Below the pieces are notes generated by a model that saw only the letters and a list, made by a program, of their open reading frames with translations, had not been told where the DNA came from and searched no databases. A stretch of DNA of 64,000 nucleotides from NCBI RefSeq assembly GCF_937888285.1, contig NZ_CALART010000080.1, forward strand, positions 1-64,000, given 5' to 3'. Both the position numbers and the translations under genes were made by a program. This stretch comes from an uncultured Aquimonas sp. Its GTDB lineage: Bacteria; Pseudomonadota; Gammaproteobacteria; Xanthomonadales; Xanthomonadaceae. Shown piece by piece: positions 30,025-38,529 of the stretch (positions within the stretch are counted from its first letter, which is position 1; every line of letters begins with the position of its first letter).

Positions 30025-31005
30025 TCAGTTCGCGCTGCAGCGGCTCGCCGTTGGAACGGTGATGCGCTGCAGGTTGTACTCGCCGTTGCCGTAGCTGGAC
30101 TCGAAGCGGAACTGGCCGCGGTCGCAGCCGCTGAACTTGACGGTGACCCGGCCCCAGTTGCGGTCGGCCTGCACCTGGCCGGGCGCGAAGGCCGCGCCGA
30201 ACTGGCCGCCGCTGGTCCGCTGCAGCGAGACCGTGACTTCGCTGGCGCCCCAGGCGAAGGACTGCGCGCCATTCATCCAGATCTGCTGGCCTTCGAAGTA
30301 GTCGTACCAGTAGACGATCAGCAGCGGCTGGTCGCCGGTGGCGGTACCGGGGGCGGACTGCGCGACTTCCACGACGAAGCCGCGGCCTGATTTGTCCGGG
30401 TCGAACCAGGAGCCAGCGTGCAGGTCGAGGATCGGAAAGCCGGTGGTGCGCACGGCGCGCTTGATCAGCGGATAGCGCACCGGTGAGTCGGTGCTGTTGG
30501 GGAAGATCGGCTCGGCATTGAGCTGATCGACCACGCCCATGCCGTGGACCACCCGCCCGAACACGGTGAAGTCGGGATCAAGATTGGCGTTGTCGCGGGT
30601 GTTGATGAAGAAGCTCGAGGTCGCCGAATCGCGCAGCGCCGCACCGGTGAACTGGTTCGAGGCCAGCGCCATCGCCAGCGTGCCGCGCAGGTTGCTGGGC
30701 GCGGGGCGCCGTTCCGAGGCGATCGAAGGCTTGGCGCGGATCGCCTGGAAGCGCGCATCGGCAGCACCTGCCTGCACCACGAAGTTCGGCACGATGCGAT
30801 GGAACAGGGTGTTGTTGTAGCTGCCGTCATCGACATAGGACAGGAAGTTGGCCGTGGTGCGCGGCGTGTTGACGTTATCGAGCTCAAGCAGGATCGGGCC
30901 GCGATCGGTATCCAGCAGCACCCGTGGTGCGGTCTGGGCGAAGGCAGCGAGGGGAAGCAGGCAGAGCAGGGCGAATCCGAGGCGCTGCAGCATCGTGGGG
31001 TCCAT
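30025..31005 (-). CDS. Secreted cyclophilin-type peptidyl-prolyl isomerase with an extra C-terminal domain
   Basis: A 326-residue protein: signal peptide (residues about 1-24, ending AAFAQ), cyclophilin domain (about 27-190) with TANFLSYV, YNNTLFHRIVPNFVVQAG and SSFFINTRDN, and a 130-residue C-terminal domain. The latter starts GSWFDPDKSGRGFVVEV and contains VYWYDYFEGQQIWMNG, with two cysteines (GCDRGQ and SRCSAN). Simple bacterial PpiA proteins stop after the cyclophilin domain. From memory, the 'GxWFDPxxSGxGF...YWF/Y' domain recurs at the C-terminus of varied Xanthomonadales secreted proteins, possibly as a surface or sorting module; this is unverified. The start could also be the ATG at 30993. 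Confidence 0.88.
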   Translation of the reverse strand: MDPTMLQRLGFALLCLLPLAAFAQTAPRVLLDTDRGPILLELDNVNTPRTTANFLSYVDDGSYNNTLFHRIVPNFVVQAGAADARFQAIRAKPSIASERRPAPSNLRGTLAMALASNQFTGAALRDSATSSFFINTRDNANLDPDFTVFGRVVHGMGVVDQLNAEPIFPNSTDSPVRYPLIKRAVRTTGFPILDLHAGSWFDPDKSGRGFVVEVAQSAPGTATGDQPLLIVYWYDYFEGQQIWMNGAQSFAWGASEVTVSLQRTSGGQFGAAFAPGQVQADRNWGRVTVKFSGCDRGQFRFESSYGNGEYNLQRITVPTASRCSAN

Positions 31006-31526
31006 TCCTGTACGTGGCAGCCGCGGGCTGCGGCAGCCGTGAAGGATAGCGCCTGACGGTGCGGATGAACGAAGAGGTCACGACGATCGTCGCTGCTGGC
31101 ACGTCCCGTTGCACAGCGCTCGCCTCGCGAATCAGCCAGCGCAGTAGAGCGTTCACGACGCACACATAGGCTCCCGGTCGCAGGCGCGCAGCGACACTGC
31201 AGCCGCTGGAACTTGCCGGCCTCTTGCGTGACAGAGGCGCAAGTGCCTGCGTTCTAGAACAACGTCTGGTCAGCGACGTAGGGCCGAGAAGCGCTCAAGA
31301 AGCAGAATCGCAGGTGCATGATCGTATGGGAGCGTCCTCGCGACGGCGCGGCATGAAAGTCCGGCCGAAACAGCGTCTAGCGATCCCTGGCTCGTCGCCC
31401 CCGCGAATGCGGGCGCCTAGTGTCGCTTGCCGCAGTCGCAAGAACTCTGGATCCCCGCATGCGCGGGGATGACGAGTCCAGGTTTCTTCGAGAAAATCCG
31501 CGCCGGAAAGCGGGGCCGGGAAGCCA
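31006..31526. other. Non-coding stretch between the cyclophilin and nei genes
   Basis: About 520 bases with no believable gene. The right third holds REP-like copy B (31382-31480). The left part is less GC-rich than its surroundings and shows no motif I can name. Short open frames here lack ribosome sites and cross the repeat. Confidence 0.6.
31382..31480 (-). repeat. Dispersed REP-like element, copy B (inverted)
   Basis: The reverse complement reads CGTCATCCCCGCGCATGCGGGGATCC, then a TTGCGACTGCGGCAAGCGACAC block and a terminal GCGGGGGCGACGA. These are the same blocks in the same order as copies A and C. The CCCCGCATGCGCGGGG arm is a nearly perfect palindrome in this copy. Confidence 0.75.
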
Positions 31527-32345
31527 TCAGGCCTGGCAGCGCCGGCACCAGTAGAGGCGGCGGCCGCCCAGCTCCGAGCGTTCGATCAGGCCGCCGCAGG
31601 CCTCGCAGTCCTCGCCGGCGCGGTCGAACACGCGGAAGCGGAAGCGCTCGCCGTGATCGACCTGCAGATCGGAGCGCAGGCGGCTGCGGCTGCGTCGCGC
31701 GACGCCGCGGGTGGCATAGCTGCGGCGCGGCACCTCCAGCAGGGCCTGGGCCAGGGCCATGCGCTCTTCGTCATCCAGATCGCGCGGCCGCCGCTGCGGC
31801 GCGATCGAGGCTTCGAACAGCACCTCGGAGCGCAGGTAATTGCCCATGCCGGCCAGAAAGCCCTGGTCCAGCAGCAGGGCGACCAGGCTGCGCCCGCGGA
31901 AGCGCGGGTCGCAGAGGCGCTGTGCCACCGTGGACACGCTGAGGCGTTCGTCCAGCACGTCAGGGCCAAGCTTGGCCAGGAAGGGATGCTCGCCGAGCCG
32001 ATCGGTGGGCCAGAGTTCGATGTCCGAGGCCGAGTACAGCAGGATCGATTTCCTCGCGGTCGACAGTGCGACCCGCAGGCTGCGCGTGGTGTCGGGCCAT
32101 CGGCCCGCTGCGGCCACCTTCCAGACGCCGTACAGCTGGTTGTGCGAGTACAGGCTCAGGCCGCCTTCGAAGTGGGTCAGCAGGGCCTTGCCGTGCGGTT
32201 CGATGGCGAGCACGCGCTGACCCACCAGTTCGTCGGCGCGCGCCGCCAGCGCGGGAAATGCGAACCACACATCGGTCAGCGGCTGCCCCACCACGGCGCG
32301 GGCAAGCTGATCGGCAGCACGGCGGATTTCAGGGCCTTCGGGCAT
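31527..32345 (-). CDS. nei: DNA glycosylase/AP lyase, endonuclease VIII (Nei)
   Basis: A 272-residue base-excision-repair enzyme of the Fpg/Nei family that removes oxidised pyrimidines and cuts the abasic site. The N-terminus MPEGPEIRRA supplies the catalytic proline and glutamate (P2 and E3 after Met removal numbering shifts). The helix-two-turn-helix region contains LLLDQGFLAGMGNYLRSEVL. The C-terminal zinc finger has the pattern CEACGG...WCRRCQ (four cysteines). N-terminal residues and length fit Nei (about 263) better than MutM. The start is the ATG at 32345; upstream residues in frame are not family-like. It adds an oxidative-damage repair gene to a window with two photolyases. Confidence 0.92.
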   Translation of the reverse strand: MPEGPEIRRAADQLARAVVGQPLTDVWFAFPALAARADELVGQRVLAIEPHGKALLTHFEGGLSLYSHNQLYGVWKVAAAGRWPDTTRSLRVALSTARKSILLYSASDIELWPTDRLGEHPFLAKLGPDVLDERLSVSTVAQRLCDPRFRGRSLVALLLDQGFLAGMGNYLRSEVLFEASIAPQRRPRDLDDEERMALAQALLEVPRRSYATRGVARRSRSRLRSDLQVDHGERFRFRVFDRAGEDCEACGGLIERSELGGRRLYWCRRCQA

Positions 32346-32471
32346 GGGCGCGGAGTGTGTGGAAACGCAGGGCGTGAGCGCGTGAAGCCGGCGGAGCTCA
32401 CGCGTGCAGCGCTCCAGCCAGATAGGGTGGGCCCTGGCCCACCATGGCATAGGGTCTCGCCGCCACCCCGC

Positions 32472-33143
32472 CTACCGCGCGAGGTCACGCAGACGCAGCC
32501 CGGCCTCGTCGCCGATCCTGCCGACCTGGGCCAGCAGCAGCTCCGCACAGGCCTGGGCATCGATCGCTGCGTTGTGGGCGCGATAGGTCGGCAGGCCGTA
32601 GCGCTCGCGGCAGGCGTGCAGGCGCAGGTAGCCCTTGGGGTCGACCTCGTTGCGGCGGATGCGCCGCTCCAGAGCCAGCGTGTCGATGTAGCGCAGGGTC
32701 GGCGGCAGGCCGAAGCAGCGCCGGCTGGCCGCGGCCAGGAAGTTCAGCTCGATCGGCGCGCCGTGCGAGACCAGCACGCGACCTTCCAGCTCGGCCAGCA
32801 GCAGGGCGACGGCCTGGCAGGGCTCGATGCCTTCGGCCACGTCGGTGTCGGTGAGCCCGTGCACGGTCGCGCTCTGGCCGACGCCCTCCCTGTCGCGAGC
32901 ATCAGCGCACACCAGCAGGTGGCGCGCGCTGTCCATGTGGATCCGCGCCTGCGAGATCCGCACCCAGCCCATGCTGAGGATGCGGTCGTTCTGGGTGTCG
33001 AGGCCGCTGGTCTCGAAATCCACTGCCAACAGCTCGGCCTCGGCCCAGCGCGTGGACAGCGCGGGCAGGGGCAGGGCGTAGTGCCGCTCCAGCGGGGTCC
33101 CCCGCGCGCGGCGTCCATACAGCAGTCGCCGCAGTCCGCTCAC
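32472..33143 (-). CDS. DEDDh 3'-5' exonuclease (DnaQ-like)
   Basis: A 223-residue exonuclease of the DnaQ/RNase T fold. ExoI motif AVDFETSGLD lies at residues about 40-49, the second motif near LVSHGAPIELNFL, and the C-terminal YRAHNAAIDAQACAELLL supplies the H and D of DEDDh. The start is GTG, overlapping the stop of the upstream cNMP/CBS/DUF294 gene by four bases (GTGA). This gene pair, a DUF294 protein followed by a DnaQ-like exonuclease, also occurs in pseudomonads from memory. It is not the DNA polymerase III epsilon subunit, which is longer at the C-terminus. Substrate unknown. Confidence 0.88.
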   Translation of the reverse strand: MSGLRRLLYGRRARGTPLERHYALPLPALSTRWAEAELLAVDFETSGLDTQNDRILSMGWVRISQARIHMDSARHLLVCADARDREGVGQSATVHGLTDTDVAEGIEPCQAVALLLAELEGRVLVSHGAPIELNFLAAASRRCFGLPPTLRYIDTLALERRIRRNEVDPKGYLRLHACRERYGLPTYRAHNAAIDAQACAELLLAQVGRIGDEAGLRLRDLAR

Positions 33144-35020
33144 TGCACGCCGAAGGCGTTGGCCAGCCCGGCCTGCGCCTGGCGGATCACCAGGAAGGCG
33201 TCGCGCAGGGCATCGCGATCGATGCGGTTGAGCTGGCTGGGGTTGATCCGGTTGTCGGGCTTGTCGCCCGCGGCCAGCTGTGCCGCCTGGTGCTCCAGCC
33301 GCAGGCGGGCGAGCAGCCTGAAGGCCGCCGACAGTTCGGCGGCGTCGATGTCGGCCATCCGTCCCATGCGCCGCAAGCCTTCGATGCGCGCCAGCCCGCC
33401 GGGCTCGCGTATGCCCGCGGCCAGCGCGCGCACCCGCAGCAGGTCGTTCAGCGGCAGGCTGCCGGCCTTCTTCATGTCCAGCGTGTCGCGGTGTTCGCCG
33501 CGGTGCTCGACCACGAAACGGCGGAACAGGCCGAGGGGTACTTCGTGGGTCAGCGCATGCTTGGCCAGCACCGCGAGGAAGATGCCGTGCCGCGGCGAGG
33601 CATCGAAGAGCGATTCCTGCAGGGCATCGAGCAGGCTGCGGTCGCCGTGCACGCAGCGCTGGTCGAAGAAGATCGAGGCGTGCAGCAGGGCCTTGGGGTC
33701 GGGCTCGTGCATCCAGCTGCGGAAATAGCCCTGCCAGACGTCCAGCGGCTGCCGCCAGCGCGGGTTCTGCGCCATGACGTCGCCATTGCAGAAGACATAG
33801 CCGCAGGCATCGAGGCCCGCGCAGACGAACTTCGACAGGGTTTCGAAGTAGTCGGCACCGCCCTCGTCGGGCGTCTGCGCCAGCAGCAGGCCGTTGTCCT
33901 GGTCCGTGTGCGGGCCTTGTTCATTGCGCGCCTGCGAGCCGAAGGCCAGCCAGGCATAGGGCATGGGCGGCGGGCCGAAGCGTTCCTCGGCCATGCGCAG
34001 CAGCTGGCGGGTCACCGCGTCGGTGAGCGCACTGAGCATGCGCATCACGTCCTCGGGGCGCGCGCCGTTCTCGAGCATGAGCGCGAACATGCGCGGCATT
34101 CGTCGGGTAACGTCCTGCAGGCCCTCGACCGTGTCCTGCTTGCCGACCTGGCGCACCAGGTACAGCGGGTGCTGGGTCTGCAGGCTGACCAGGTCGCGGG
34201 TGGTGATCATGCCCGCGGGCTTGCCCTCGCGGGTCAGCGGCAGGTGGTGGATGCCGCGGTTGGCCATCACCAGGAAGGCTTCGAACACCGGCCGGTGGAC
34301 GTCGAGATGGGTCGGATCCGGGGTCATGATCCGGGTCACCGGTTCATTCGGATCGAGGCCTGCGGCGAGCACGCGATTGCGCAGGTCACGGTCGGTGACG
34401 ATGCCCTGCATCCGCTCGGCGTTGCCGATCAGGATCGAGGACACGCCCTTCTGCGACATCAGCTGCGCGGCCTCGCGGATGCTGGCCTCGGGCCCGACCA
34501 TCACCGGTGCCCTGCTGCCCAGCCGACTGACTGGCGTGGCCATCAGCTCGTTGCCGCCGCCGGCTTCGGCGGCGGCGCGCATGCGTTCTTCCAGGGTCGA
34601 GACGAAATGCTGCTCGAAGGCCGCGTTGGCCGCGCGCAGGCGGTTGAAGTCGGCCACCGGCAACAGGTAGAGCAGGCCGTCCTCGATCAGGGTCACGCGA
34701 TTGCGCACCGGCTTGCCGGTCAGCAGGGAAGGCAGGCCATAGCTTTCGCCCTCGGCCAGCCGATTGATCAGGCGCCCGGCGCCATCGTGGACCTCAACCG
34801 CGCCGCGCCGGATCACCGCCAGCGCGGTGTTCGCCTGGCCGATGCCGAGCAGGACCTCGCCGCGGCGGCGATAGATGATCTCGATGCGCCGGGCGGCCGA
34901 CTCGAGCTGTTCGGGCGTCAGCCGGTCGAAGGGCGCGTGCCCACGCAGGAAGTCGATGACCTCGGCGAGTTCTGGGCTGATGCTCATGGCGGCTGCGCTG
35001 GCGGGCGGGGCTTCCACCAT
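33140..35020 (-). CDS. cNMP-binding/CBS/DUF294 putative nucleotidyltransferase
   Basis: A 626-residue signalling protein with four parts: a cyclic-nucleotide-binding-like domain (residues about 30-150), a CBS pair (about 165-290, with DRDLRNRVLA and GMITTRDLVSLQ), a DUF294 nucleotidyltransferase-like domain (about 320-460, with GSQARNEQGPHTDQDNGLL) and a DUF294 C-terminal helical domain. The GS...DxD pattern fits an intact nucleotidyl-transfer site. It resembles GlnD-like or CBS-regulated enzymes whose substrate is unknown. The start at 35020 has an AAGGG 7 bases upstream; an ATG at 34987 (MSISPELAEV) matches homologues better from memory. It is coupled to the exonuclease gene by GTGA and divergent from leuS. 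Confidence 0.87.
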   Translation of the reverse strand: MVEAPPASAAAMSISPELAEVIDFLRGHAPFDRLTPEQLESAARRIEIIYRRRGEVLLGIGQANTALAVIRRGAVEVHDGAGRLINRLAEGESYGLPSLLTGKPVRNRVTLIEDGLLYLLPVADFNRLRAANAAFEQHFVSTLEERMRAAAEAGGGNELMATPVSRLGSRAPVMVGPEASIREAAQLMSQKGVSSILIGNAERMQGIVTDRDLRNRVLAAGLDPNEPVTRIMTPDPTHLDVHRPVFEAFLVMANRGIHHLPLTREGKPAGMITTRDLVSLQTQHPLYLVRQVGKQDTVEGLQDVTRRMPRMFALMLENGARPEDVMRMLSALTDAVTRQLLRMAEERFGPPPMPYAWLAFGSQARNEQGPHTDQDNGLLLAQTPDEGGADYFETLSKFVCAGLDACGYVFCNGDVMAQNPRWRQPLDVWQGYFRSWMHEPDPKALLHASIFFDQRCVHGDRSLLDALQESLFDASPRHGIFLAVLAKHALTHEVPLGLFRRFVVEHRGEHRDTLDMKKAGSLPLNDLLRVRALAAGIREPGGLARIEGLRRMGRMADIDAAELSAAFRLLARLRLEHQAAQLAAGDKPDNRINPSQLNRIDRDALRDAFLVIRQAQAGLANAFGVQ

Positions 35021-35168
35021 AGCGCCGCCCTTGTTGCCCGGCGATGCGGCTTTGGGTGTAGGCGCATCGCCTGCCGCACCATCCCTGGCACCGCCGAAAG
35101 CGCGCCCGCCAGCCGGCGCAGGCGGTTAAACTGCGCGACTGCCCTCCCGATCCCCGAATATCCCCGCC

Positions 35169-38012
35169 ATGCAAGAGAACTTCGACCCCAAATCCATCGA
35201 AGCCGCTGCCCAGAGCTTCTGGGACCGCACCCGCGCCTTCGAGGTCGTCGAGGACAGCTCGCGTCCGAAGTACTACTGCCTGTCGATGCTGCCGTACCCG
35301 TCCGGTGCGCTGCACATGGGTCATGTGCGCAACTACACGATCGGCGACGTGATCAGCCGCTACAAGCGCATGCAGGGCTTCAACGTGATGCAGCCGATGG
35401 GTTGGGATGCCTTCGGCCTGCCGGCCGAGAACGCCGCGATCAAGAATAAGACCGCGCCGGCCAAGTGGACCTACGCCAACATCGACCACATGCGCGGGCA
35501 GCTGAAGCGCCTGGGCTTCGCCTACGACTGGTCGCGCGAGCTGACCACCTGCACGCCCGAGTACTACCGCTGGGAGCAGCAGTTCTTCGCCCGGCTCTTC
35601 GAGAAGGGCCTGGTCTATCGCAAGAACAGCGTGGTCAACTGGGACCCGATCGATCAGACCGTGCTGGCCAACGAGCAGGTGGTCGATGGCCGCGGCTGGC
35701 GCTCCGGCGCAGTGGTCGAGAAGCGCGAGATCCCGCAGTGGTTCCTGAAGATCACCGCCTACGCCGACGAGCTGCTGGACGGCCTGGACAGGCTTGAGGG
35801 CTGGCCGGAAGCGGTCAAGACCATGCAGCGCAACTGGATCGGCCGCTCGGAAGGCCTGGAGATCCAGTTCGGTGTCGAAGGCACGGACCAGCCCCTGACC
35901 GTGTTCACCACCCGCCCCGACACCCTGATGGGCGTCACCTTCGTCACTGTTGCCGCCGAGCATCCGCTGGCGCTGGAAGCCGCGCAGGACGACCCGGCGC
36001 TGGCCGCCTTCATCGAGCGCTGCAAGCAGGGCGCGGTCAACGAGGCCGAGCTGGAAACGCAGGAGAAGCTGGGTGCGCCGACCGGCCGCTACGCGCTGCA
36101 TCCGATCAGCGGCGAGCGCGTGCCGATCTGGATCGGCAACTTCGTGCTGATGGGCTACGGCACCGGCGCGGTGATGGGCGTGCCCGGCCACGACGAGCGC
36201 GACGGCGAGTTCGCGCGCAAGTACGGCCTGCCGATCCGCATGGTCATCATCAACCAGGACGTGCGCGATGCGCTGGACGAACTGCGCCGCGACGCGGCCA
36301 AGGGCGGCGACGCGCTGACCACGGCGCTGGGCGGCGGCGCCCTGCGCGATGTGTTCGAGCCCTCGGCGGCCGTGCAGGTGATCGAGAAGTTCGAGGCCGC
36401 CATCAAGGAAGAGTTGGCGTTCACCGAGCGTGGCTGGCTGGTCAATTCCGGTGAGTTCGACGGGCTCGACTTCGCCCAGGCCTTCGAGGCCATCGCTGCG
36501 AAACTCGAAGCCATGGGCCGCGGCACCCGCCGCGTGAACTACCGGCTGCGCGACTGGGGCGTCAGCCGCCAGCGCTACTGGGGCTGCCCGATCCCGATGC
36601 TGTACGACGCCGAGGGCAATGCCCGCCCGGTGCCCGAAGACCAGCTGCCGGTGCGCCTGCCCGAGGACGTGAGCTTTTCGGGCGTGGCCTCGCCGATCAA
36701 GGCCGACCCCGAGTGGCGCAAGTACACCGACCCGGTAACGGGCGCGGCCTTGGAGCGCGAGACCGACACCTTCGACACCTTCATGGAGTCCTCCTGGTAC
36801 TACGCGCGCTACTGCTGCCCGGGCGCCGACGACATGCTGGACGGCCGCGCCAGGTACTGGCTGCCGGTGGACCAGTACATCGGCGGCATCGAGCACGCGG
36901 TGATGCACCTGATGTACTTCCGCTTCTTCCACAAGCTGCTGCGTGACGCCGGCTATGTGGACAGCGATGAGCCGGCGACCAATCTCCTGTGCCAGGGCAT
37001 GGTTATCGCGCCTTCCTTCTACGCGTTGAATCCCGACGGCAGCAAGGAGTGGGTCGACCCCACAAAGGTTGTCACGTACACGCATGCTGATGGCAGCAAG
37101 ACACATTGGACGGATGTTGTGCCACTGAACATGGCGGATAGTCTTGTTGAAGGGAAGGGTGCGACACCCTTTATGTCGATCTTCGCGGATGGCCTGAAGA
37201 CTGTGCCAACCAAGGATCGCAACGGTGTTACCGGAGTTCTGGTTTTCTCTGGGCGCGAGGTCTTTGCTGGTGGCACCGAGAAGATGTCCAAGTCGAAGAA
37301 CAACGGCGTCGACCCGCAGTCGATGGTCGACAAGTACGGTGCCGACACCGTCCGCCTGTTCTCGATGTTCGCCGCCCCGCCGGACCAGAGCCTGGAGTGG
37401 AACGAGGCCGGCGTCGAAGGCATGGCCCGCTTCCTGCGCCGCCTGTGGAACGCCGTGCACCGCCACGTCAGCGCCGGCGCGGCGCCCGCGCTGGATGCGG
37501 CGGCGCTCAACGCCGAGCAGAAGGCCCTGCGCCGCAAGCTGCACGAGACCATCGACAAGGTCGGCGACGACATCGGCCGCCGCCACGCCTTCAACACTGC
37601 GATCGCCGCGGTGATGGAGCTGCTGAACGCGCTGACCAAGTCGGACGATGACAGCGCCGAGGGCCGCGCCGTGCGCCAGGAGGCCTACACCGCGATCGCG
37701 CTGATGCTGAACCCGATCACCCCGCACACCAGCCACGCCTTGTGGCAGGCGCTGGGCCATGCCGAGACCCTGATCGAGGACCAGCCCTTCCCCAAGGCCG
37801 ATCCGGCCGCACTGGTCCGCGATGCGGTTACCCTGGCGGTGCAGGTCAATGGCAAGCTGCGCGGAACGGTCGAAGTAGCCGTGGAGGCCGCGCGTGAGGC
37901 CATCGAGCAGCTGGCCCTGGCCGAGCCCGCGGTGCAGCGGGCGCTCGACGGGCTCACGGTGCGCAAGGTGATCGTGGTGCCGGGCAAGATCGTCAACATC
38001 GTCGCCGGCTGA
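35169..38012 (+). CDS. leuS: Leucyl-tRNA synthetase (LeuS), unusually long
   Basis: A 947-residue class I synthetase charging tRNA-Leu. HIGH-type motif: PYPSGALHMGH (residues about 42-52). The CP1 editing domain contains VFTTRPDTLMG and the GHDERD aspartate. WYYARYCCPG is in the catalytic core and KMSKS begins at 705. E. coli LeuS is 860 residues; here about 35 extra residues lie at the end of the editing domain (about 358-420) and about 40 just before KMSKS. The second stretch (DNA 37000-37270) has lower G+C and codons such as GTT, ACA, CTT and CCA that are rare elsewhere in the gene. The frame is open throughout. It heads the leuS-lptE-holA-nadD-rsfS-rlmH run. Confidence 0.96.
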   Translation: MQENFDPKSIEAAAQSFWDRTRAFEVVEDSSRPKYYCLSMLPYPSGALHMGHVRNYTIGDVISRYKRMQGFNVMQPMGWDAFGLPAENAAIKNKTAPAKWTYANIDHMRGQLKRLGFAYDWSRELTTCTPEYYRWEQQFFARLFEKGLVYRKNSVVNWDPIDQTVLANEQVVDGRGWRSGAVVEKREIPQWFLKITAYADELLDGLDRLEGWPEAVKTMQRNWIGRSEGLEIQFGVEGTDQPLTVFTTRPDTLMGVTFVTVAAEHPLALEAAQDDPALAAFIERCKQGAVNEAELETQEKLGAPTGRYALHPISGERVPIWIGNFVLMGYGTGAVMGVPGHDERDGEFARKYGLPIRMVIINQDVRDALDELRRDAAKGGDALTTALGGGALRDVFEPSAAVQVIEKFEAAIKEELAFTERGWLVNSGEFDGLDFAQAFEAIAAKLEAMGRGTRRVNYRLRDWGVSRQRYWGCPIPMLYDAEGNARPVPEDQLPVRLPEDVSFSGVASPIKADPEWRKYTDPVTGAALERETDTFDTFMESSWYYARYCCPGADDMLDGRARYWLPVDQYIGGIEHAVMHLMYFRFFHKLLRDAGYVDSDEPATNLLCQGMVIAPSFYALNPDGSKEWVDPTKVVTYTHADGSKTHWTDVVPLNMADSLVEGKGATPFMSIFADGLKTVPTKDRNGVTGVLVFSGREVFAGGTEKMSKSKNNGVDPQSMVDKYGADTVRLFSMFAAPPDQSLEWNEAGVEGMARFLRRLWNAVHRHVSAGAAPALDAAALNAEQKALRRKLHETIDKVGDDIGRRHAFNTAIAAVMELLNALTKSDDDSAEGRAVRQEAYTAIALMLNPITPHTSHALWQALGHAETLIEDQPFPKADPAALVRDAVTLAVQVNGKLRGTVEVAVEAAREAIEQLALAEPAVQRALDGLTVRKVIVVPGKIVNIVAG

Positions 38013-38034
38013 GCCGGTGCAGGGCAGGGCAGTG

Positions 38035-38529
38035 ATGCGCACGCTGATGAGAATGCTGGTCCTGGGTCTGCTGCTGGCGGTCGCCGCCTGCGGCTTCCGT
38101 CTGCGCGAAGAAGTGCGCCTGCCGGAGCGCCTGAAGACGCTGCGTCTGGCCCAGGTCGATCCCTACTCCTCGATCGGCCGCGACCTGCAGGCGGCGCTCG
38201 AGCGCGCCGGTGCGACCCTGGTCGACGACCCGGCCGTGCCGGCGTCGGTGCTGCGGATCGACAAGCTCGATGAGCGCCGCAACCCACTGACCGTTGACGC
38301 CGCCGGCCGCGCCCAGGAGTTCGAGATCGTTCTCAGTGCCGAGGTCTCGCTGCTCGATGCCGACGGCGTGGCGGTGATGCCCGCGCAGCTGATCGAGCTG
38401 CGCCGCGACTACCTGTTCGACACCGCACAGGCGCAGGGCACCTCGAACGAGGAGGAGCTGATGCGCGCCGAACTGCACCGTGAGCTGGTGCAGTCCATCC
38501 TGCGGCGGATCGACTCGGCCCTGCGCTGA
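38035..38529 (+). CDS. lptE: LPS-assembly lipoprotein LptE
   Basis: A 164-residue outer-membrane lipoprotein that plugs the LptD barrel and helps insert LPS into the outer leaflet. Signal MRTLMRMLVLGLLLAVAACGF has a lipobox VAAC with the modified cysteine at residue 19. The rest is a small alpha/beta domain with an extended C-terminal helix (ELMRAELHRELVQSILRRI), as in LptE. I chose ATG 38035 (AGGG upstream) over the in-frame GTG at 38017. It overlaps holA by one base (TGATG). The position after leuS is the standard gammaproteobacterial order. Confidence 0.93.
   Translation: MRTLMRMLVLGLLLAVAACGFRLREEVRLPERLKTLRLAQVDPYSSIGRDLQAALERAGATLVDDPAVPASVLRIDKLDERRNPLTVDAAGRAQEFEIVLSAEVSLLDADGVAVMPAQLIELRRDYLFDTAQAQGTSNEEELMRAELHRELVQSILRRIDSALR

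Noticed and set aside
31224..31472. A small plus-strand gene of about 82 codons.
   Set aside because: It crosses REP-like copy B, has no ribosome site and no protein-like composition.
37000..37270. An insertion sequence or frameshift in leuS.
   Set aside because: The frame stays open and in register with KMSKS, there are no inverted ends or target duplication, and the region encodes a plausible leucine-specific insert.
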